This document shows, in pieces, positions 35,723 through 46,204 of a stretch of 64,000 nucleotides of DNA. How positions within the stretch are numbered: position 1 is the first letter of the stretch; each line of letters starts with the position of its first letter. This DNA is from Vitrella brassicaformis (lineage: Eukaryota; Sar; Vitrellaceae), in assembly GCA_001179505.1 (NCBI GenBank), contig CDMY01000200.1, positions 98,411 through 162,410 of the forward strand, written 5' to 3'. The notes under the pieces were generated by a model that was given only the letters and a program-made list of their open reading frames with translations, ran no database searches and was not told the origin of the DNA. The position numbers were made by a program, and so were the translations under genes.

Positions 35723-37440
35723 ATGCGGGACACCGTCCGGTGAGAACACCAAACAGCGCCATGCCATTCTTCTCACGCCGCCGTAATTGTTCATCTCGTT
35801 TCTGTGTGGTGTGGTGTGCTGCAGGTATCGGCGTGGGTATCCGGGTCAGCGTGATGGCCAGTCGACAGAGATGGTGCAGTTCTACCTCAACCGCATCCCA
35901 TCGACCCCCCGGGGCGCCAAGATAGAGGCCATACTGGCGGACTGGCGCGGCGACTACCACCTGCTGGAGAGGCACCATGGCTACATTCAGGTACCTGGCT
36001 GCGGTGCGACAGACAGACAGACAGACAGACAGCATGACGCACACTCTCACTGTCACAGCACTGCAAGTGGTTATGCTGTGTGGCTGGGTATGGCTGTGTC
36101 TGTGTGTGGCTGGCCGTCAGTGGCTGTTCCCCATCCGCCAGAGTGGCCTGAATGATGATGCACCGCCGCTGACCAAGGTGGAGGCCGAGTACATGGCGAA
36201 GAATGAGCAGGTCAAGGGCAGAGTGCTGCGCGCATACAAGATGATGCTAGGTCAGTCAGTCAGCCAGGCAGTCAGACGGGGAGGAGAGGGAGGACCACAC
36301 ACACACATGGCATGGTGGGGAGGGGCAGGGCAGGGCAGCAGCCATGCACCATGGCAGCCGCACCTTCATCTGTGCGCCGTTGGTGGTTCCTGCAGATTTC
36401 TACGGGTTTCGCCTGTGTGACGCCAGCGGTGAGGTCGAGCGCGGTGTCGAGTCGCACTACCGCCGCAGGATCAGCCACCTCAACAACTCATTCCACAACT
36501 ACCTGCGCATCACGCGAATCATCAAGTCCCTCGGCGAACTGGGCTACCAGCACTTCCAAAAGCCACTCGTCGAGACACTCATCAGCGGTGGGGGGATGGG
36601 AGGGTGGTGGGTGGGTTGTGGATGGGTCCATGAGAGTGTGCGTGTGTGTGGTGTGTGCGTGTGTGTGGTGTGTGCAGAGATCTACGAGGGTCGCCCGCCG
36701 CCTCTCCGCAACGCCGAGGAGTCGGCTGGTCGATTCTGGGTGCATGTCGTGAGGTACGATAGACACACACACACACACACAGACCACCCAGAGACCCTCA
36801 CTGATTTGCGTGTGTGTGTGTGTGTGTGTGATTCTCAGGGACGAGCATGAGCGTCAGGCCATCTGCCGCATGGTCTTCCAGAAGTATCGTGAGGACATAC
36901 GCGAGCCGGGGGACAGCTTCTCGCTCACAGGTATGTGCACACAGGCGGGAACACTCAGACACGTACAAACAGGCCAAACAATCCGATAGGTGATCTTGTC
37001 TTCTCCTCTGTCGTCCATCAGTAGCTGTGCCGCCCCCCCAGCCCTCCTCACTCCCCGCTCCCTCTGCGCAGCTCAACGGCGCACACGAGGCAGACACACA
37101 CACGCAGACGACCGAAGAGACCATGAAGGAGGCCGCGATGCCCAAGGCCGAGCTCGCCAATGGTGTCGATCCGCAGACCAACGGAGAGATCGGCCACCAC
37201 CACCACCAGCAGAACCACGAGACGACAGACGGGCACGGACAGGGGGAGGGAGAGGGAGAGGGTGTGGGTGACGGGGGTGACCAGCCGCAGGCCAAGCGTG
37301 TGCAGCGGCATGAGCCGATGGATGTCGAGGGGGCCGAGGGGAGCATCGAGCACGGCGAGCCGCGCGCGGCTGCCGGACCGGCAGAGCCCCAGGAGAGCAA
37401 GAAGACTGTGCAGACAGACATCAGAAGGTACTTCTCGTAG
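35723..37440 (+). CDS. OGFr-conserved-region protein with C-terminal PIP box
   Basis: Contains the conserved region of the opioid growth factor receptor family. Exon 1 is tiny (MRDTV, 35723-35739) and splices in phase to YRRGYPGQRDGQST. Family markers follow in order: MVQFYLNRIPSTPRG, IEAILADWRGDYHLLERHHG, YIQWLFPIRQSG, PPLTKVEAEYM, GRVLRAYKMMLGFYGFRL, ISHLNNSFHNYLRITRIIKS and LGELGYQHFQKPLVETLI. The human protein has NWxxNYxLLExNHxYIQWLFPLRE and NNLRITRILKSLGELG at these places. A disordered tail of about 140 residues (Pro-, His-, Gly/Glu-rich) follows, and the protein ends QTDIRRYFS. QxxIxxYF is a textbook PCNA-interacting motif at the very C-terminus, which suggests a replication or repair role. 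Stop TAG 37438-37440. Confidence 0.88.
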
Positions 37441-37673
37441 TTGTGCGTGTGTAAGGGGAGGGATGGGTTCCTGCCTGACCAATCAATTGGATCGTGAACA
37501 CGGGAGGGGTTTAGCGCTGCGGCCCGTTTTGTGGCGATTTTGACAAACGAAATGGCCGGCTGTTGATAGACAGACGTTTCGGTGTCTCTGGGACTCACAC
37601 GTACACAAAACTGAATGAAATTCAGTGGTCTATTCACACCACCACGACCACCCACAGCACCTCCGGGCATCAA
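37441..37673. other. Short convergent intergenic region
   Basis: 233 bases between the OGFr-domain stop and the minus-strand F-box-like locus. Nothing notable is seen. Confidence 0.4.
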
Positions 37674-39565
37674 TCAGCGCACGAGGGGCATGAAGTAGTC
37701 AGTGATCTTCTTCTGACATGGCGGGCAGAGGCCTCTCTTCTGAATGGCAACGCGACACTCGAAGCCAAGATGAGGCAGCTCCACCCACTCAAAGCTACGC
37801 ACACGCAGCAAGTCCATGAACTCCACCCACTCAGCTTCGCCTCCCTCCGCTGTCTCGGCGTCAGTCGGAAACACATGGTGTGGGCAAGATTGCATCTACC
37901 ACAGGGGAACTCCCAAGACTATCTGGCTAAGATTTGGCAGCCAAGCCACTGCCTGCCCAATGGAGAGCACTGCACACTCGACGGAAAAGTCGTTGGTGTG
38001 GTCCGCCGTCACGGTGGCGGTGATGCGCGTAATGGGATCATCGACCGACCCCTCTCTCTCTTCCCCCTCCCTGCAAATGGTGAGTGTGGTGAGCGGAAGC
38101 TCCTCGCTATCCAGCCGATCCAAGCTAACATGAATCGACGGCCCCTTCCCTCGATTACCCCTCAGGAATGCAGGACAGAAACCGTCCTCATGTGTGTCAA
38201 CGTAGTAAGTGATGGTCTGCAGCTGTGTGAGCTGCCCCATGGCCGCATGCACCACTGTCTCGCCCAGCTCCTCTCCCTCAGAAAGATCGAGTGTGGTCAC
38301 AGAAGGAAACAGCCGACCCATGCAATCCAAAAGCATGTCTGGCACAGGCAGCAGCTCGTCTGATCCCTCGGTAAGCTTAGTGGCACGAGGGAAGCTCAGA
38401 CGGGCGACAAGCGAGTAGAAGCCCACCGAACACACCTGATGGTCACGAAGGCCACTCGGGAATGAGACCTCCGTGGCGTAAGACGCGACGAGTATCGCGG
38501 TGGTCGCACACTCATCGACGTGGCCACGCTCGTCGATGATGCGCCACAGCAGCGCAAACGGGAAGGTGAAGTCGCTGCCAGAATAGTCCTCGATCGCACC
38601 GGGCGCCAGAATCCGAGTGCGACTGTTGTGGAAACCCTGCAGAGAGCCACATTGCGCCAATTGATGTGCGCGCCAGCCATTGTGTGTGTGCGTGTGGAAG
38701 TGGACATCTGACCTGGAATTTGGCGTCGAAGCATAGCTTTGGCCCCACAATTGTGCCCCTCAGCTCGAGCAGCTGTGGTAGCGGCTCCACCTCCTCATCC
38801 TCCCCCAGATACATGGGCATTTCGACGCCTGTCAGGCGCTTCAATGCCGGGTTCTCGCGAAGAGACTCGCGGATGACAGCATCCGCAGGGTCGGCAAACA
38901 GCCACATGTGGCGGGGCAGGGGGCGCTCGATCGTCACAGTGTGGAGGTCCGTAGAGTATGCCACCCACGCGCCCATTGGCGAGTCCCAGGAGGTGCTATG
39001 CAGGAAGGCGAAGACGTACAGGTGGTGCCTCTGCCGGCCGTGAAATACCTCCAGCGATCTGTAAGCAAACACACAATGGCACTCACTGGTGTGTTTCTGA
39101 GCACTTCCTCGCTCACCCAAGTCGCCAGTCTCGATCGAAGGCCACCTCTCCCCACGCGCCGGTCACCTTCACTGTCCGCAGCTGCGGGAACAGCATCCCG
39201 TCGTCGGAGGAAGGGGAGCGCAGATCCACCTCGCACGAGTCCAGTGTCTCGCCCACCAGCTCCTCCAGAGTGTCCCTCGTCCCCTCCACCAGCTGTACCA
39301 GCCTCACGGTCAGCGGGCAGCGCATCGCAATGCGCTTGGTCCTGCTGAGCCGACGACGCTATGCGAGGAGCTGGTGCCGCCTCAGTGTAAACCCCTCCTC
39401 GCTCTGCAGGTGGACCGCCTTGTGCGTGTTGGGGTGGGTGGCGAGCGTGTTGAGAGTCGGGTGGACACGGGCGAGCTTGGCGATGCAGGGAGTGCCGAGC
39501 AGGGGTGCCAGGATCTCGAATGCAAGCGCATCAGGGAGCGTGCAGAGAGGGGAGAGGACCAGCAA
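37674..39565 (-). CDS. F-box-like protein, possibly interrupted by a stop
   Basis: The exon entering at about 39565 reads LLVLSPLCTLPDALAFEILA then IAKLARVHPTLNTLATH, an F-box-like helix pair. An apparent in-frame TAG near 39359 disappears if a 50-base intron (donor GTTTAC, acceptor CTCAGCAG) is spliced, giving QSEEG joined to TKRIAMRCP. Later blocks include a leucine-rich-like stretch (SVTTLDLSEGEELGE, MGQLTQLQTITYYVD). A second in-frame TAG stands at 37896-37898 (VPLW, stop, MQSCPHHV). The same frame stays open to 37674 with a CPPC motif (LCPPCQKKITDYFMPLVR). Either the protein ends at VPLW, or a weak-donor intron removes the stop, or the locus is decaying. The 5' start is not resolved. F-box proteins recruit targets to SCF ubiquitin ligases; that role is inferred. 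Confidence 0.55.
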
Positions 39566-40110
39566 CTGATACAGCAGCAGTCAAAGTGTCATGAGAAAAG
39601 TAGGGAGGGATGCGTGCCTACGTGTGTGGCGCCTTCTTCTCACCTCCACTTGGAGCAGCTGCAGCAGCAGGTCGAGCTTGGCATTGGCCAATAGGGTCGG
39701 CCATCGTCGTCAGGCGGACCATGGCTCCTGATCTTGGAGAGAGCGGACTGGCATACCTCATGGTGGGTATCGATGCTCTGAAGCAGGCGAAAGCAAAAAG
39801 AGAAAAAGCGTGTGCACTCACGGCAATGAATGCATTGGCACCTTGCGCAAGTGGGGGCACCCTCCATCTCGAAGAATGTAGGGCTTCTTCGACTGCTTGA
39901 GTGCCAACACATCTGACACCTGCAGGAGCCAAACAACGAGAGAAGCCAGGGGCAGAACCAGCGCATTGATCGCACCCAGCAGAGTCCTCCTTCTTTCCCT
40001 TCCTCCCCTCACCTTGTCTCGAGCTGCTCGATGGTGCTGGCCTGGTCCATCGGCCTGCGATTCATCACAAAACACAGCAGGTTTGATAAATCTGCTTCGC
40101 CGTTCCCATG
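39566..40110 (-). CDS. Uncertain exons upstream of the F-box-like gene
   Basis: Two or three candidate exons, not joined confidently. One (about 40020-40068) reads MNRRPMDQASTIEQLETR and can splice to a Cys-rich exon near 39840-39920 (CQMCWH, then APTCARCQCIHCRECT), which resembles a small zinc-binding module. Another (39650-39720) is open in all three frames and ends at a plausible donor, but no frame connects it cleanly to the F-box exon. These could be the 5' end of the F-box-like gene or a separate short gene. Confidence 0.3.
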
Positions 40111-40324
40111 CCACATTGTGTGTGCTGACCGCATCTAGTGCAGCAGAGCAGCACTGACTCCTTCATCTATGGCAACATGGGCCCTCCTGACGACACACCC
40201 CTCATCTGCCGTGCGGGGGACGGACCCAGCGAGGGGAAAAGAGGCAAATTTTGAACAGATCTCCAAGCTGATCGATCACTCCACCATTGTCCGTCCACCA
40301 GGCGAGCCCTTTGCTTGCATTCTT

Positions 40325-40640
40325 CTTTTTCTTCTTCTTTTGCGAGCTACCGTCGCACCATGCCGAAGGAAGGATACGACAGACGCGGTTTGAAGAGATC
40401 TATGACAGGCAGCACACGAGCAGGCAATCCCGACCGACAAAAAATGTAAAGTGATGGCGAAAAACCGACACACCCAGACCGACCCTGGCCGCCAAACAAC
40501 CCAGCCGTCTCTAGAAGGCAGCAAAGGATGCGTTTTGAAGAAGTCGAAGACAGGAAGGCTATAAGCAGATAATCTGGGGCGACAAATGCTGAGCGTCGCG
40601 GCGAAAAACGACAGCGGCTTGGAGGGCTCCATACAACGGG
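40325..40640. repeat. Dispersed repeat, two adjacent copies
   Basis: Bases 40325-40490 contain TTGCGAGCTACCGTCG, GAGATCTATGACAGGCAGCA, CACGAGCAGGCAATCC and GTGATGGCGAAAAACCGACA. A weaker second copy occupies about 40510-40640 (GCGGCGAAAAACGACAGCGG). Related copies occur at about 43700-43865 and 49075-49230. No ORF is conserved among copies. The surrounding intergenic stretch 40111-40938 shows nothing else that I can support. Confidence 0.65.
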
Positions 40641-40938
40641 ATGAATCACATTAACTGAATTTCACACACAAGAGGTCATTCAGAAACACGTCCAATTGAT
40701 TAAACCGGCAGTCCACCACGCAGTCAGGCAGCAGGTGAGTCATCACTGCGTTGTTCACGTGACATCTCCACATAAGTGGTGAGCACGTGAACAGCGACGC
40801 CTCACCATCTGCCTGGTGAGCCGCGCGTGCACATACAACGGACAACACCTACATAGAGTGCGGCACGCATCGACAAGCATCCACCCCTACACCAAAATTC
40901 CCCCGTCTGCCTGCCACCTGCTTGCTATCTTTGGTCTC

Positions 40939-43271
40939 TCATGTGCGCGGCATCAATCTGAAGGCCTCCCTGCCGTCCCGCCCCTTGTCGACCCACCCCA
41001 ATTGCCCCCACTCGAAGGCAGCCACATCCTTGCTGAAGCCGTCGTCGATGGCCACTGCCAGCCCCCACTTTGCCGCCTCGTCCAGGATGGCCCGCCGCAC
41101 CACCTCACGCAACTCCATCTTGCGGCCACCCACACCGCCCACCACAAAGCACTGCAGCTGCGGCACACGCACCACCTGGCCGCCCACATCGGCCGTCCCG
41201 CCCACCACCTCCCTGTTGCTGCTGGCCTGGTACACCGCCGACTTGACGAAGTGCTCTGCTGCCGCACACACACGGCGGGCCATGTCGGTGTGCCGCACAC
41301 CGATGGCCTCACTGATGGCCTCCTGGGCGGCGTTCATGTCAAAGAGGTATGACGCGATGCGCCAGCCGAAGATGGGGGCCTCCTGCGGTCCGACGGCCAG
41401 CCAGGGGGTCAGGAGGGCCGCGAGGGAGCGGTGAGGGGCGAGAGCGGCGTTGATGGCACCCATGACGGCAGCGGGCAGCTCATTGAGCACTCCGGCGTAC
41501 TCGGTCAGCACCAACGGGCGCTGACGGCGGACCTCCTCTGTGGCTGTGGGGATGGTGCTGATGTCGGCCCCCGCCCGCAGCAGACTGCGGATGGTCAGCT
41601 TGTAGTTGTCACACTGAGCGCGCCACTCCTCCTTGACGTGCTCGGGTGTGTTGGGGTGCTGCAGGTGTTGGGTGCGGCGATAGAGGTTGATGGCAGCAAT
41701 GGCGAGGGGCGTCCGGCCGGAGTCATGTATGTTGATCTCGGCAGCGGGCAGCTTGCGGCAGAGGTAGTCGGCCACGTGGGGAGAGGCCCACTCTGCCGCT
41801 TCGTGCAGTGGCATCCATCCGTTGTAGTCGGCTGCCGTCATGTCGGCCCCGTTCGCCGTGATGAGATCCAGGTAGCCGACGATGAAGGACTGGGGGTAGT
41901 GGCCGCGTGCGTTCATGGCTGCCTGGTACACCAGGCCCCAGACGTCTCGTTGGGTTGCGAAGGTGCGGTCCCGTCGGACGAGTCGCCGATACATCGACAG
42001 CAGCACCTGGTAGTCAGCAGGAGGGTCACGCAGGGGGCGGGGCAGCGCCATCACCATTACTGCGCCGTCTAAGACTTGTGCGTGCAGGTCGATGTCTTGA
42101 CGAGCCATCAGCGGTTCGAATGCCGTCTTATTGCCGGATGCAATCGCCACTCGGAGGGGCGTCTCCCCGGTCTGATACTCTGCCGCATTGGGGTCGGCGC
42201 CTCCGTCGATGAGTGCGGTCAGGACGGCCGCCTGCAGCTCGTCAGACGACCACTGGGGCAGGGCGACGGGACGGTTATCATCATTGTTTTCGGCTTCGAT
42301 GGTCGGGACGGTGTAGCCCGACTTGTTGTCGATGGCGAGATGGACCAGCGAGTAGGGAACGCCAGCCCACCCGCTGCCCTTCTGCCGCAGCCGAGGCACC
42401 ACATGGGGGTCGGCACCCTGCTCGATGAGGTCGGTCGCGTTCTGCGGGGCGGAGATGGTGCGGCCGATGATGCCCAGCGTCAGCTCCTTGGTGAGGTTGT
42501 CCGTGCCGTGGGGGAATCGAGCCTCGATGTCGTTGGCTCCCCCGAAGCCGTCAGGCACCTCAACCGTGGTGGCCACCAGCACAGGATGGCCTGCAACACA
42601 CACACACACAGCCACCACACGACACACACTGTGAAGGAATGTGTGTGCGGATCACATTTTCTCGCGTCTGTCTGTCTGTCTGTCTGGCGTACCGTCCTCC
42701 TCATAGCTGTCGTCGTCCTCATAGTCGTCGTCGTCGTCGTCATCGATGCCGTCGCCCAGCCACCCGTCGTCATCACTGCCATCCTGCACACAACAAAGAG
42801 GAACAGGGAGGAAAACCGCTGACGCTCGTCGCATGGGGCGGTTGGTGCTGTCAATGAGTGACTCACCGATTCGGATTCGCTATCAGCTGCCGCCTGTAGA
42901 CCTTCTCCCTCCTCCTCGACCATCTCGCCGTCCTCCTCCTCACGCAACAAATCTGAAACGAAGGCATACCAACACATTCGTCAACAACGCGAGAATGAGT
43001 GTGCTACTGGTGTGTTGATCAGTCTGTGTGGCGTGCCGTTGACTCACCCCTGTCAGCGCCATTGTCGTCTTGCCCGTCTGGCTGCCCGCTGCCATTGTTA
43101 TCCTCCTCAGCCACATCGTCTGCACACACCATCGAAGGCACACACACACGTGTGGCGCTGATGCTGTGTGTTTGATGTGTCACATTCATCTGTGTGTGGC
43201 GTACCCGCATCGCCACCGTCACCGTCCGCCATGGCAGCGGAGGCCATGCGGCTGTCGTGACCTCCAGACAT
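40939..43271 (-). CDS. Ankyrin-repeat family protein, copy C
   Basis: Five exons close in phase to 654 residues: 67, 72, 83, 91 (42693-42783) and 1652 (40939-42590) bases. The N-terminus MSGGHDSRMASAAMADGDGG is identical to copy D. Exon 4 is Asp-rich (DDDDDDDYEDDDSYEEDG). Ankyrin segments are GADPNAAEYQTGETPLRVAI and NGADMTAADYNGWMPLHEAA, then ASPHVADYLCRKLPAAEINI and AGADISTIP. The C-terminal domain is intact (GWRIASYLFDMNAAQEAI, CAAAEHFVKSAVYQ, LREVVRRAILDEAAKWGL) and ends REAFRLMPRT. The variant segment is TADVGGQVVRVPQLQ, shared with copy F and not with A, B or E. No frame lesion is seen, so it is probably functional. Confidence 0.87.
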
Positions 43272-43560
43272 CTCACTCCAACACACACCAACAGCTGCAC
43301 CGACCACACACACAGAGAGGCGACAAGAGATGGGCAGACACCTGCTGCATGTGTCGTGTGTGTGCTCGCCCACCTAGCTATGAGTCAAATGGTACAATGA
43401 CGCTCAATCTGTCCGCCCCGTCACCAAGGCCGACCTGCACAACACGACACCGACACACAGAGGCCGCAACTCACCTGATGACTAGTGGCGAACGAATCGC
43501 ATCTGCGCGTACCGTCGGGTGGCTCTCTCTTCTAAGCGCCGCGATGATTAATTCCCCAGA
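43272..43560 (-). promoter_or_regulatory. 5' module of ankyrin copy C
   Basis: Reads on the minus strand as the family 5' module, with TGTACCATTTGACTCATAGC near 43377-43397. The part from 43272 to about 43395 belongs to a block identical to the matching part of copy D. Confidence 0.5.
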
Positions 43561-43699
43561 GAAGGCCTCCAGCGACAGAGAGGAAGGAGGCCCTTCTGTC
43601 CGAGAGAAATGTCAGAGTGATAGCCAAACGGATGGGCGGAGGGATGGACGTGACATCAGTGAGTCCCTCCCTTCGTCACTTTCATTCCCTTCCTCCTCT

Positions 43700-43865
43700 C
43701 TCTTTTCCTCGTCTGCGAGCTTTTCGGTGGGCCCCAGAAAAGTCGATAAAGGACCCTTTTTCAGAGATCTGAGAGACAGCACACGAGCAGGCAATCCGGA
43801 CCGACAAAAGTTCAAAGTGACGGCGAAAAACCGACACGACCGACCCTGGCCACGAACAACCTAGC
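43700..43865. repeat. Dispersed repeat, related to 40325-40640
   Basis: Shares TCTGCGAGCTTTTCGG-like start, CAGAGATCTGAGAGACAGCA, CACGAGCAGGCAATCC, GTGACGGCGAAAAACCGACA and CCGACCCTGGCC with the copy at 40325-40490 in the same order and strand. It ends 25 bases before an ATG at 43891 and about 55 bases before the chosen start of the next gene. Confidence 0.7.
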
Positions 43866-43919
43866 CTTCCTTCGTCATTTTGGTTCCCGCGATGGCGCAG
43901 CCCCAGCCCGAAGGTATCA

Positions 43920-44890
43920 ATGCGCAAATGGGTCGACGGTTACGTGCCGGGCTACGCTACGCCCTTCACGAGCATGCCCGGCTACTTCGCTTACCCGACA
44001 GGTACATGGCCCTCCCCCCTCTCCCCCTCCCCATCCCCGCACACACACACATGTCCGTGTGCGTCGATCCCATCCACCCCTGTGTGTGTGTGTGCGCATG
44101 TGTGTAGATGCTGACGAGAAGGCCAAGGTGATAAGGAAGTTGTCGAGCGCCACCGCCCCTGCCGACATCAGAGCGGCGGTGCAGGAGTACATCCAGCCCA
44201 TTCTGCCCGTTGCCTGGGTATCCAAAGTCTGCGCCAACATGGTCATCGAATACTGCAAAGCCAAAGTAAGCCTGGATGGATGGATGGACACAAGAGACCG
44301 AGACACATTGCGTGTGTTGGCTTCCCCCTTCCCTCCCTCAGCTGACGTCTGAGGTGCTGGTGGGTCTGGGGAGGGACCCCGCTCCCCCGGCCAAGGCCAT
44401 CGCACTCGTGCAGGGGCTCTCCGCCGCCCTGCCGTCGCTCACCGAGACCGCCCCGCCCACCGACAGCAACACGCCCCTGGCCATCCTGACACTGCCCGCA
44501 TTCCACAAGGCCATCGCCGACGTAGACATCGACGCCATCGACGAGAAGACATACACAAAGCTGCGGGACCTCCTCATGTCCGAGTAAGGAACTAACAAAG
44601 AGGTCACTGTGGTCATTGTGTCCCAGCCTGTGTGTGCATGTTGTCACTGCAGTTCTGAGTTGGTCAACACGCCGTACCTGTACATGTATCTGCTGGCGCT
44701 GGTGTGGGTGGCGGTGATGCACCTGCACACGACCAAGTACACCAACATCCCCCTGCAGCAGGAGGCTCTGGAGCTGTCCACGGACGGCATCGTGGGGGTG
44801 GGGCTGGAGGCGTGCTTCGCCTCACTGCCAGTGGGCGGCGGCACGGCCGACAAAGATAAGAATGGCGGCGAGGGGGAGGGGGACAAGTGA
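43920..44890 (+). CDS. Unassigned helical protein
   Basis: Four exons read in phase. Exon 1 gives MRKWVDGYVPGYATPFTSMP and GYFAYPT. Its donor at 44000 splices to DADEKAKVIRKLSSATAPAD, then IQPILPVAWVSKVCANMVIE, a Leu/Ala-rich exon (EVLVGLGRDPAPPAKAIALV, IDAIDEKTYTKLRDLLMSE) and a last exon with a hydrophobic helix (LYMYLLALVWVAVMHLHTTK) ending GGEGEGDK and TGA at 44888-44890. About 240 residues. An upstream ATG at 43891 (MAQPQPEG) is in another frame and hits a stop after splicing, so it was not used. I do not recognise the family. The upstream region is a dispersed repeat, so promoter replacement is possible. Confidence 0.6.
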
Positions 44891-45169
44891 GTGTCTCTCA
44901 CACACACACACATCACACACGTAAGGGGCAGGGGGTATCGGGGGAGATTAGCCAGACGGACGGTAGCCTCTCGGCAGTTTTTGAATCAGACCACCTATGT
45001 GCCCATTGCTTCAGGTGTGTGCGCTACTTGAGACACCGATCTCCACCGCATGTATGGGGGATGAATGTGTGTGTTTCTTATCTGCCTCGCCGCCCTGCCT
45101 GCCAATCGATTGCCGTGTCTTTTGTTTTGACCCATACAGAGCGACGCTGCCCGTCTGCCCGTCTGCCTG

Positions 45170-45325
45170 CCTTCTGTGTATTCCCGTCTTTTTTTGGCTG
45201 GCTAAGTCGTTCATGTGTGTGGTTTGGGGGGTGTGTGTGTGCGTGTGTGCGGACCGTTTGCCGACACTTTGGCATGGAGCTACTGGATGAATGGAATGAA
45301 AATTGGTTGACGCACAAAGCTCACA
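45170..45325. repeat. 160 bp direct repeat, copy 1
   Basis: Contains CTGCCTTCTGTGTATTCCCG, TGGCTGGCTAAGTCGTTCAT and GAAAATTGGTTGACGCACA, also found at 49915-50072 in the same orientation. The region 44891-45800 otherwise contains GT/CA and GACA simple repeats and no gene that I can support. Confidence 0.8.
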
Positions 45326-45801
45326 CACGCCCAGATTGCGTGAATGTGTGGGCAATCGATGCATGCAACAAATTGAGAAGCACCGTTGAATGCAGGCACA
45401 CACACGCCATGGCCATGAATCCATCCACATATTCGTGAGCGCATCCATCAGCCATATGCACAATGTAGGCACAGCCACGAGAGAGACACAGGAGGAGTCC
45501 CTCCACACGCACAACACACACGCACACAAACTGAACACCCTCCAGCAAGCCAGCGGGCTACCGTGTCAACCAAGTCACCTACAGGCAGCAGGTGAGGCGT
45601 CACTCGTGTGAATGAGTGAATGAACACACGATGACATCTCTCCACCTGTCTGTCTGTCTGTCTGTCCATTACCCGCCCGCCCCCCTCTCTCTGCAGCAAC
45701 GCTTGTGTGCCACCCCGCCGCACCAACCATCGTGCCGGCCAACCAGAAAGCAGTCGATCAGGCGGCGACAACCATCCATCAATCCTTTCTAAAGCCCCCC
45801 C

Positions 45802-46101
45802 NNNNNNNNNNNNNNNNNNNNNNNNNNNNNNNNNNNNNNNNNNNNNNNNNNNNNNNNNNNNNNNNNNNNNNNNNNNNNNNNNNNNNNNNNNNNNNNNNNN
45901 NNNNNNNNNNNNNNNNNNNNNNNNNNNNNNNNNNNNNNNNNNNNNNNNNNNNNNNNNNNNNNNNNNNNNNNNNNNNNNNNNNNNNNNNNNNNNNNNNNNN
46001 NNNNNNNNNNNNNNNNNNNNNNNNNNNNNNNNNNNNNNNNNNNNNNNNNNNNNNNNNNNNNNNNNNNNNNNNNNNNNNNNNNNNNNNNNNNNNNNNNNNN
46101 N
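45802..46101. other. Assembly gap of 300 N flanked by poly-C
   Basis: Exactly 300 N, bordered by seven C on each side (45795-45801 and 46102-46108). It lies just downstream of the stop codon of ankyrin copy D, in intergenic sequence. Confidence 0.95.
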
Positions 46102-46204
46102 CCCCCCCGCCTGTCTACCTGCCTGCCTCCCTCATTCATCTATGTCGTCCACTATTCCTCCATCACATCGTCCCCGCCGCTATCCAAATCCCCCTCAGAG
46201 TCAG

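Noticed and set aside
37896-37898. Selenocysteine recoding at the in-frame stop of the F-box-like locus
   Set aside because: The codon is TAG, not TGA, and no SECIS-like structure was looked for successfully nearby.
39350-39370. Premature stop near 39359 in the F-box-like gene
   Set aside because: A 50-base intron with GT-AG ends joins the flanking exons in the correct phase.
40169-40660. Short open frames in the 40.2-40.6 kb region as genes
   Set aside because: They coincide with the dispersed repeat, have no splice structure and are not kept between repeat copies.
43891-44002. Start of the 43920-44890 gene at ATG 43891 (MAQPQPEG)
   Set aside because: After splicing at the first donor this frame meets TGA at once, while the ATG at 43920 gives an in-phase join.
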